This document shows, one piece after another, positions 45,257 to 49,842 of a stretch of 49,842 nucleotides of DNA. The position numbers and the translations under genes were made by a program. The stretch comes from Sulfurospirillum sp. SCADC. Its GTDB lineage: Bacteria > Campylobacterota > Campylobacteria > Campylobacterales > Sulfurospirillaceae. Location of the stretch: assembly GCF_000743525.1 (NCBI RefSeq), contig NZ_JQGK01000011.1:52148-101989 (forward strand), written 5' to 3'. The notes under the pieces are model-generated. The model was not told the origin of the DNA. It did not search any database and worked only from the letters and a program-made list of their open reading frames with translations. The first letter of the stretch is position 1. Each line of letters starts with the position of its first letter.

Positions 45257-45279
45257 CGAAAAAGAACTCGGAGGTGTAA

Positions 45280-46452
45280 ATGGCAAAAATCATTATAATT
45301 TTATCTCTTTTTGTAGCGTTTGCATCTGCTTCATACGTCGAAGAGTTGAAGTGGCCCAAAGGCGAAACGTTCCTGACATTTTTAGAAAAAAGTCATCTCC
45401 CTTCCTCCATTTATTACACCTTAGACAAAGAAGAGCAAGAGTTAGCAGCTGAGATTGTAGCAGGTGTGAAATACCAGGTTCTCAAAAGTGAAGACAACGC
45501 GTTAGAGCAAGTTTTGATTCCTATCGGGGAAGAGCTTCAAATGCACATTAAAAAGATAGACGACAAGTTTATCATGGAAATTACTCCCATTCTTCTCCAA
45601 GAAGAGAAGCGCTCATTAGCGATAGAGATTCAAAACTCACCTTACATAGACATCCTCAATGCCACGAACAGTTACGGTCTTGCCAATGAATTTGCCCAAA
45701 CCTTTAGAGGTGAAGTGAACCTTCGAAACCTTCAAAAAGGGGATAAACTCGTACTGGTGTACCAGCAAAAAAGGCGTCTTGGAAAGCTTTTTGGTTCTAT
45801 TATCATCGATGTTTCAATGGTGGAGACGGCAAAGAAAAAAAATTACATCTTTTTTTATAAAGAGAACTATTACGATCCTAAAGGGCAAGAGCTCGATAAT
45901 TTCTTACTTGCATCGCCTGTGAATTACACGCGTATCTCCTCTGTTTTTACTCAAAAACGGTGGCATCCGATTTTGCATAAATACCGTGCACACTTAGGCG
46001 TCGACTATGCGGCAAGGGTTGGAACACCTGTGAAGTCAGCTGGAAGTGGCAGAGTCTTGTTTGTCGGTCAAAAAGGTGGCTATGGCAATACCATCGAAGT
46101 GAGTCATGCTAGCAGCTATAAAACACTCTACGCACATCTGAATGGTTTTGCTAAAGGGTTACGCCGTGGGCAAAATGTCAAACAAGGACAAGTCATCGGC
46201 TATGTGGGCAATACAGGGCTTAGCAGCGGACCGCATTTGCATTTTGGTCTGTACCGCAGTAATGTGGCGATTAACCCTGCTAGTGTCGTTAAAATCGCGA
46301 AAAGTGCACTCAGTGGTAATGAACTTAAAGCCTTTATAAACTATACTAACGATCTCAGAAAAAAAGTTGAAAATGCTCAAGAGAGCGATGAACCTGTTTA
46401 TAAAGAGGAAAATTTTAACCTTGCTTATCCTTTTGAGCCAAAACAGAGTTAG
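45280..46452 (+). CDS. csd3: M23 peptidoglycan hydrolase, Csd3/Pgp3-like
   Basis: Periplasmic peptidoglycan endopeptidase/carboxypeptidase shaping the cell. The 390-residue product has a signal peptide (MAKIIIILSLFVAFASA), a pro-domain that in H. pylori Csd3 blocks the active site, an OapA/LysM-like middle domain (about 80-200) and an M23 domain with His238 and Asp242 (HLGVD), His286 (YAHL) and HLH at 319-321. All zinc and catalytic residues are present. Neighbours (glcD, PgbA-like) match those of H. pylori csd3. It is the second M23 peptidase in this window (see 19531). Confidence 0.9.
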   Translation: MAKIIIILSLFVAFASASYVEELKWPKGETFLTFLEKSHLPSSIYYTLDKEEQELAAEIVAGVKYQVLKSEDNALEQVLIPIGEELQMHIKKIDDKFIMEITPILLQEEKRSLAIEIQNSPYIDILNATNSYGLANEFAQTFRGEVNLRNLQKGDKLVLVYQQKRRLGKLFGSIIIDVSMVETAKKKNYIFFYKENYYDPKGQELDNFLLASPVNYTRISSVFTQKRWHPILHKYRAHLGVDYAARVGTPVKSAGSGRVLFVGQKGGYGNTIEVSHASSYKTLYAHLNGFAKGLRRGQNVKQGQVIGYVGNTGLSSGPHLHFGLYRSNVAINPASVVKIAKSALSGNELKAFINYTNDLRKKVENAQESDEPVYKEENFNLAYPFEPKQS

Positions 46453-46455
46453 TCT

Positions 46456-46465
46456 TTACATGTAA
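46456..46465. repeat. Copy of TTACATGTAA just after the csd3-like gene
   Basis: Within TTTACATGTAAA, three bases after the stop codon and upstream of the corA -10 box. Confidence 0.9.
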
Positions 46466-46487
46466 ACAATATGCAACCGTTTTGCGA

Positions 46488-46493
46488 TAGAAT
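46488..46493 (+). promoter_or_regulatory. corA -10 box
   Basis: TAGAAT 21 bases before the corA ATG. Confidence 0.5.
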
Positions 46494-46513
46494 AAAAAGA
46501 AAAAGAGTCCTCC

Positions 46514-47476
46514 ATGATACGATGTTTTTTTAGAAATAGTAATAAGCTTGAAGTGATCACAGATTTGAGCGAATTTGATGATGACGAAGACAAAAAGAGC
46601 AAAGTCGTATGGCTTGATATGCTGCTTCCTACCAGCGAAGAGATCGTGTTTGTTGAGAAGATATTTGGTATCGATTTTCCAACAAAACAAGAGTCTGAAG
46701 AGATCGAGATCAGTTCGCGTTACTGGGAAGAGGACAAAAAAATTGAGATCAACAGCTTCTTTTTGATCGCCACGGAAGAGAGTGCGCACAATGAAACGGT
46801 TTCGTTCATCCTCCAAGGCAATTTGCTGATTTCCATTCGCTATAAAGAGCTCAAAACCTTTGAAGAATTTAGTAAGCGTTTTTACTATGCCCCTCGTGAA
46901 TTTAAAAACGGTTACTACATCTTTTCACAGCTTTTAGACATCAGGATCGACGCGGATGCGGACATCATCGAAAAGCTTTCCAAAGACATCACGCGTCTTC
47001 GCAAGCACGTTTTTACCGACTATACCAATGATGATGAAGAGATGTTGGAAAAAATCTCCTCCTTTGAAGATCTGAACATGAACATCCGTGAAAACTTGAT
47101 GGATAAACAGCGCATCCTCACCTCGTTTATCAAATCCAACAAATACGATGACAGCTCCTTGCGTGCTGATATTGTCATTATGTTAAAAGATATTAAGTCG
47201 TTGATCGATTACACCGAGTTTAACTTTGAAAGGCTTGATTATTTGCAAAACATCTTCGTGGGTGTTTTGAACATTGAGCAAAATAAGGTCATCAAAATCT
47301 TTACGATTATGAACGTTATCTTTCTTCCGCCAACGCTGATTGCGAGTATTTATGGTATGAACTTTAAGATTTTGCCAGAACTTGATTGGCAGTTTGGTTA
47401 TGCGTTTTCGCTTGTTTTGATGGTGCTTTCTGCGATTACGCCGATTGTGATTTTCAAGAAAAAAGGGTGGATTTAA
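46514..47476 (+). CDS. corA: CorA-family magnesium/cobalt transporter
   Basis: Pentameric divalent-cation channel of the inner membrane. The 320-residue product has a large acidic cytoplasmic N-terminal domain, a long stalk helix (about 190-255, including FNFERLDYLQNIFVGVLNIEQNKVIKI) and two C-terminal membrane helices separated by the selectivity signature YGMN (GMN motif near residue 278), ending with a basic KKKGWI tail. Length is typical. The Nudix gene follows after four bases, so the two are probably co-transcribed. Confidence 0.94.
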   Translation: MIRCFFRNSNKLEVITDLSEFDDDEDKKSKVVWLDMLLPTSEEIVFVEKIFGIDFPTKQESEEIEISSRYWEEDKKIEINSFFLIATEESAHNETVSFILQGNLLISIRYKELKTFEEFSKRFYYAPREFKNGYYIFSQLLDIRIDADADIIEKLSKDITRLRKHVFTDYTNDDEEMLEKISSFEDLNMNIRENLMDKQRILTSFIKSNKYDDSSLRADIVIMLKDIKSLIDYTEFNFERLDYLQNIFVGVLNIEQNKVIKIFTIMNVIFLPPTLIASIYGMNFKILPELDWQFGYAFSLVLMVLSAITPIVIFKKKGWI

Positions 47477-47480
47477 GCGT

Positions 47481-48050
47481 ATGAAACATACGATTGAAGT
47501 TTTGCGCATTGAAGAGTGTACCTACTCAGACTATATCAAGCCTAAAAGTATGTATTACAGACACAACGATGTTGAAAAGCGTTGGGATATTGTCGATACG
47601 CATGACAGCGTTGCGATTTTGCTCTATCACAAAGCGCTTGACTCGTTTGTGTTTGTCAAACAGTTTCGACCGTCTATTTACCTAAAAAATCACGATGGAT
47701 TTACCCATGAACTCTGTGCAGGCATTGTCGATAAAAATAAAAGCTTCATCGAAATCGCCCAGGAAGAGGTTTTGGAAGAGACGGGGTATGATGTTTCGAT
47801 CAAAGACCTTCAAAAAGTCACCGCATTTTACACTGCCGTTGGTTTTGCCGGCGGACTTCAAACGCTCTATTTTGCGATTATTGATGAAAGCATGCGCGTA
47901 GGAGAGGGGGGAGGCATCGACTGTGAAAATATCGAAGTCGTTTATGTCAAACGCGAAGATACTTTAGCGTTTATGTTCAACGAAGCCAATGCCACCACAT
48001 CAGGCTTGATGTTCGCGCTGATGTGGTACTTTAAAACCTTCGAAAAATAG
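47481..48050 (+). CDS. Nudix hydrolase, UDP-sugar/ADP-sugar pyrophosphatase-like
   Basis: Hydrolyses a nucleoside-diphosphate derivative. The 189-residue product has a Nudix box in GIVDKNKSFIEIAQEEVLEETGYDV; the usual Arg of the REVxEE core is Glu here, while the metal-binding glutamates are kept. The N-terminal TEVLRIEECTYSDYIKPKSMYYRHND-like strands and the AGIVD motif recall NUDT14/UDP-glucose pyrophosphatase more than mutT. The exact substrate cannot be told. The gene follows corA closely and is followed within two bases by a palindrome copy, then by the convergent TOBE gene. Confidence 0.85.
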   Translation: MKHTIEVLRIEECTYSDYIKPKSMYYRHNDVEKRWDIVDTHDSVAILLYHKALDSFVFVKQFRPSIYLKNHDGFTHELCAGIVDKNKSFIEIAQEEVLEETGYDVSIKDLQKVTAFYTAVGFAGGLQTLYFAIIDESMRVGEGGGIDCENIEVVYVKREDTLAFMFNEANATTSGLMFALMWYFKTFEK

Positions 48051-48051
48051 T

Positions 48052-48061
48052 TTACATGTAA
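48052..48061. repeat. Copy of TTACATGTAA directly after the Nudix gene
   Basis: Starts one base after the stop codon, in the 14-base gap between convergent genes. Confidence 0.9.
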
Positions 48062-48064
48062 CGC

Positions 48065-48514
48065 TTAGTTCGCGCCTACTAAAATGCTAGAAGCTTTGAT
48101 GATGGCATAAACAGTGTCGCCTTTGGCAAGGGAAAGCTCTTTTTTCGCATCTTCAGTTACGATAGCCGTGACATTCAAACCACCAGCCGTAGCGATAATA
48201 ACCTCACAATTCACAGCACCATCTTTGATCTCAGAAATAGTCCCTTTGATTTTATTGCGAGCACTGACCGCTAAGGCGATGTCTGCTTTTGCAAGAAGAA
48301 CACTTTGCGCTTTAAAGATACACACAGCCTCAGAACCCACTTTTAGACCCAGTGATACAACCGCACTGTTGGTGATGACCGAAACGATTTGGTCGCCACC
48401 TGTCGTTGCCACAATCACTTCACTGTTGACAGGACCATTTTTGATCTCAGAGACTTTTCCAACGATTTGATTTCTTGCACTTATTTTGATAACAGACGTC
48501 CTTGGGTTAATCAA
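48065..48514 (-). CDS. Molbindin-like protein with two TOBE (Mop) domains
   Basis: Probable molybdate/tungstate-binding storage protein. The 149-residue product is two tandem Mop domains, each beginning ISARNQIVGKVSEIKNGPVNSEV or VSARNKIKGTISEIKDGAVNCEV, with the oxyanion-binding SARN and K-x-G-x-V-N segments. There is no helix-turn-helix, so it is not ModE. The start is inferred as TTG at 48514, since no ATG precedes the first domain; it lies inside an inverted repeat. Molybdenum or tungsten enzymes are abundant in sulfur- and nitrate-respiring Campylobacterota, which fits. Confidence 0.88.
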   Translation of the reverse strand: MINPRTSVIKISARNQIVGKVSEIKNGPVNSEVIVATTGGDQIVSVITNSAVVSLGLKVGSEAVCIFKAQSVLLAKADIALAVSARNKIKGTISEIKDGAVNCEVIIATAGGLNVTAIVTEDAKKELSLAKGDTVYAIIKASSILVGAN

Positions 48515-48531
48515 TCAAGGTTACCCTTGAT
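48514..48531 (-). promoter_or_regulatory. Inverted repeat over the molbindin start
   Basis: ATCAAGG / CCTTGAT with a 4-base spacer, covering the proposed TTG start and its AAGGG ribosome site on the minus strand. Either an operator or an mRNA hairpin hiding the ribosome site. Confidence 0.45.
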
Positions 48532-48590
48532 GGTTAATAAAATTATCTCATAGAGTGTTATGTAATGTCAATTGGCAACGGTGCTGTTTT

Positions 48591-48788
48591 TTAAAGTATA
48601 GAATTCTCTTGAGACGGCGCATTTTTCAAATTTCGAGCGCGTTTTTGAGCAATTTTATCAAACGAGATATACGAAGCAAAGCACTTAAACGTGAGGTAAT
48701 ACAACGACCCAATCACCACAATAATGCCCATCGTCACAAGAAAACTCGAAAATACAGCCGATAAAAATATAGAATAAACCTCACTCAT
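48591..48788 (-). CDS. Small single-span membrane protein
   Basis: Function unknown. The 65-residue product has one hydrophobic helix (about residues 8-35, FLSAVFSSFLVTMGIIVVIGSLYYL) and a basic cytoplasmic tail (KIAQKRARNLKNAPSQ). It is supported as a gene by a perfect AGGAGG ribosome site six bases before ATG 48788 and by a minus-strand TATACT at 48816-48821. The five-codon longer reading (to 48803) has no ribosome site. It is monocistronic. I do not recognise the family. Confidence 0.65.
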   Translation of the reverse strand: MSEVYSIFLSAVFSSFLVTMGIIVVIGSLYYLTFKCFASYISFDKIAQKRARNLKNAPSQENSIL

Positions 48789-48886
48789 CGTAAACCTCCT
48801 CAAAGAATTAAGGAGAGTATATCGTAGTATTTATAAAAATATAATGATAGGATGATTTGTTTTTCATCATGTGGAAGCGAAATGCT

Positions 48887-48896
48887 TTACATGTAA
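48887..48896. repeat. Copy of TTACATGTAA upstream of the toxin gene
   Basis: Within TTTACATGTAAA, 35 bases upstream of the toxin -10 box. Confidence 0.9.
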
Positions 48897-48930
48897 AAGG
48901 TCTGAAGCAAAAAACAAAATAAACTTTTGC

Positions 48931-48936
48931 TATAAT
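48931..48936 (+). promoter_or_regulatory. Toxin-gene -10 box giving a nearly leaderless transcript
   Basis: TATAAT ends six bases before the ATG at 48943, so the transcript should start at or next to the start codon. No ribosome site precedes the ATG. Confidence 0.6.
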
Positions 48937-48942
48937 ATTTTC

Positions 48943-49299
48943 ATGTATAAAGTAGAATTTGTCGAACTTGACACCAAAAAACCATTTATAGAGTTTATGG
49001 CTACTTTAGAAAAAAATGAAGTAGCGAAAATCTTTGCTTCGATTGACAAATTTGTTGAGCTTAAAAATGCTAATTTACCTGTAGGTGAAAATTTATCTAA
49101 AAAACTAGATGACGGCATTTTTGAGATACGAGTGAGTTTGCCCAATAAAATAGTCCGAAATTTATACTATTATGTAAGCGGTCAAAAGATTATTATTACA
49201 CATGGCTTTGTTAAGAAAAGTCAAAAAACTCCGAGTTCTGAGATAGCAAAAGCAAAAGAACTGAGGAGACAATACAATGAAAGGATGTCGTATGAGTAA
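48943..49299 (+). CDS. HigB/RelE-superfamily toxin (Gp49-like)
   Basis: Probable mRNA interferase of a type II toxin-antitoxin module. The 118-residue product fits the phage Gp49/HigB-like group: KVEFVELDTKKPFIEFM, LSKKLDDGIFEIRVSLPNKIVRNLYYYVSGQKIIITHGFVKKSQKTP, then SEIAKAKELRRQY. The ELR-type strand, the arginine in IVRNLYYY and the GFVKKSQKTP signature are kept. I start at 48943; the frame continues upstream to 48871 but through the palindrome and the -10 box. Toxin precedes antitoxin, as in higBA modules. It overlaps the next gene by eight bases. Confidence 0.85.
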   Translation: MYKVEFVELDTKKPFIEFMATLEKNEVAKIFASIDKFVELKNANLPVGENLSKKLDDGIFEIRVSLPNKIVRNLYYYVSGQKIIITHGFVKKSQKTPSSEIAKAKELRRQYNERMSYE

Positions 49300-49507
49300 C
49301 TATGAAAAACTCAAAAAAAGCTATATGAATGATGCTGAATTTGTCAAAATGTATGACGATGCCAAAACACAAGTGGATTTAGAAAACGAAGTGCAATACA
49401 TCAAAGACAAAATTCACACCAACGACGCTTCTTTCAATCTCATAAATGCGCTTGATACCTTGCAAAAGCATATTGTTGATTATACACAGAAGCGAAAATT
49501 AGCTTGA
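49292..49507 (+). CDS. Probable antitoxin partner lacking a recognisable helix-turn-helix
   Basis: The 71-residue product (MSNYEKLKKSYMNDAEFVKMYDDAKTQVDLENEVQYIKDKI...) is acidic and helical. Its first 35 residues look like the toxin-facing N-terminal segment of HigA-type antitoxins (a 'xxDPEFxxxYxxxxxExxL' pattern), but the XRE helix-turn-helix that normally follows is not visible; the rest is another charged helix ending QKRKLA. ATG 49292 has AAGGATG upstream; 49277 is also in frame. Context (overlap with the toxin) is the main evidence for the antitoxin role. Confidence 0.65.
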   Translation: MSNYEKLKKSYMNDAEFVKMYDDAKTQVDLENEVQYIKDKIHTNDASFNLINALDTLQKHIVDYTQKRKLA

Positions 49508-49550
49508 AGCTTGGAATGATGTAATACTTTAAATCCTACGAACAATAGCT

Positions 49551-49560
49551 TTACATGTAA
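49551..49560. repeat. Copy of TTACATGTAA after the toxin-antitoxin pair
   Basis: Within TTTACATGTAAA. With the copy at 48887 it brackets the toxin-antitoxin pair at about 660 bases. Confidence 0.9.
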
Positions 49561-49614
49561 AGTTATTTATATTTTGATTGAAATTAAAAGTTTACTTTAT
49601 CTTGAAAGAGTAAC

Positions 49615-49842
49615 ATGTATAAAATCATTCAATTTTTTAGTTTAGCATCTCAAAAGATAGCAATTATTTCTCTTGTCTTGTGGTTTATGTCTTTATGGAG
49701 CGTGGCTTTAGTATCATATGAGGGTGATACAATAGTAGGATTCCCTATTGTAATGCTAGGTTTTTTAGGAGGAAATTTTGCATGGTTCGTAAATCCATTG
49801 CTACTTTTTTTATTCTATAAACCCAAACTGCTAGTTAAACAG
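49615..49842 (+). CDS. Membrane protein, 3' end outside the window
   Basis: An open frame of 76 codons from ATG 49615, with GAAAGAG upstream, that runs to the window end without a stop. The translation begins MYKIIQFFSLASQKIAIISL and has two hydrophobic segments (about residues 14-36 and 45-68) joined by a short polar loop (SYEGDTIVG). No family is recognisable from this part. Confidence 0.5.
   Translation, partial: MYKIIQFFSLASQKIAIISLVLWFMSLWSVALVSYEGDTIVGFPIVMLGFLGGNFAWFVNPLLLFLFYKPKLLVKQ

Larger units (their letters stand above)
1351..49560. repeat. Highly iterated palindrome TTACATGTAA, 27 perfect copies
   Basis: Perfect copies start at 1351, 3422, 4185, 5707, 7997, 8320, 9776, 15831, 16572, 21696, 21969, 24032, 25707, 27995, 28050, 30427, 32571, 35692, 35811, 36508, 39886, 41042, 42029, 46456, 48052, 48887 and 49551. 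One-mismatch copies were noted at 15345, 18573, 20475, 30984, 37311 and 41978. About half of the perfect copies extend to TTTACATGTAAA. 21 copies are in coding sequence and six outside it. The list was made by eye and a few may be missed. Confidence 0.92.

Noticed and set aside
1351-49560. TTACATGTAA as a classical operator of one regulon
   Set aside because: Most copies are deep in coding sequence of unrelated housekeeping genes, which does not fit a transcription-factor regulon. It also does not match FNR, Fur or LexA boxes.
1-49842. CRISPR array, prophage, insertion sequence, tRNA or rRNA
   Set aside because: No regularly spaced direct repeats, transposase or integrase motifs, tRNA cloverleaf or rRNA sequence were seen; intergenic spaces are all under 260 bases.

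Overview
The window reads as ordinary chromosome of a free-living Campylobacterota (epsilonproteobacterium). The closest fit I can suggest is a Sulfurospirillum-like organism. This is inferred from protein character, from gene orders shared with Campylobacter jejuni and Helicobacter pylori, and from AT-rich codon use; no rRNA gene is present to prove it. Coding density is about 96 percent. I find no rRNA, tRNA, CRISPR array, prophage or insertion sequence, and no gene-free stretch over 300 bases.

Layout. 54-4403: a packed operon uvrD-truB-csrA-ispE-smpB. 4461-8302: a thioredoxin-like lipoprotein gene, then clpS-clpA-aat, a compact N-degron module (adaptor, unfoldase and the transferase that makes N-degrons). 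8303-9774: a long leader and metK. 9814-11046: lnt on the minus strand, diverging from yajC-secD-secF-leuS-lptE-diguanylate cyclase-folC-M23 peptidase-ccmA-mfd-ymdB-like-magIII (11058-25190), a long run of touching or overlapping genes that includes the Csd1/CcmA cell-shape locus. 25209-26952: a YdcH-like protein, argJ and rpmB on the minus strand. 27068-29232: a structured leader ending in a terminator hairpin, then rpe-trpF-dnaQ-like exonuclease. 29213-33910: gamma-carbonic-anhydrase-like protein, ppk1 and uvrB on the minus strand. 33977-42178: a small coiled-coil/ZapA-like pair, two pseudopilins, priA, ispG, an intein-containing dnaB and comEC. 42140-45123: brkB-like, glcD and a PgbA-like protein on the minus strand. 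45280-48050: csd3-like peptidase, corA, Nudix hydrolase. 48065-49842: a molbindin-like TOBE protein, a small membrane protein, a HigB/RelE-type toxin with an unusual partner, and a membrane protein cut by the window end.

The most striking signal is not a gene. The perfect palindrome TTACATGTAA (often extended to TTTACATGTAAA) occurs 27 times by my reading, where chance would give well under one. Twenty-one copies lie inside protein-coding sequence, always in the two frames that avoid a stop (encoding Leu-His-Val or Thr-Cys-Lys/Asn). Six lie in the roughly 3.5 percent of the window that is non-coding, several directly behind stop codons. It behaves like a highly iterated palindrome, a DNA-uptake sequence or a chromosome-organising site.

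Other items of note are a 339-residue intein with a LAGLIDADG-type endonuclease splitting the DnaB Walker A motif, a candidate attenuator or small RNA before rpe, a 16-bp perfect palindrome between clpS and clpA, a repeat-bearing metK leader, and a toxin-antitoxin pair whose antitoxin seems to lack a DNA-binding domain.
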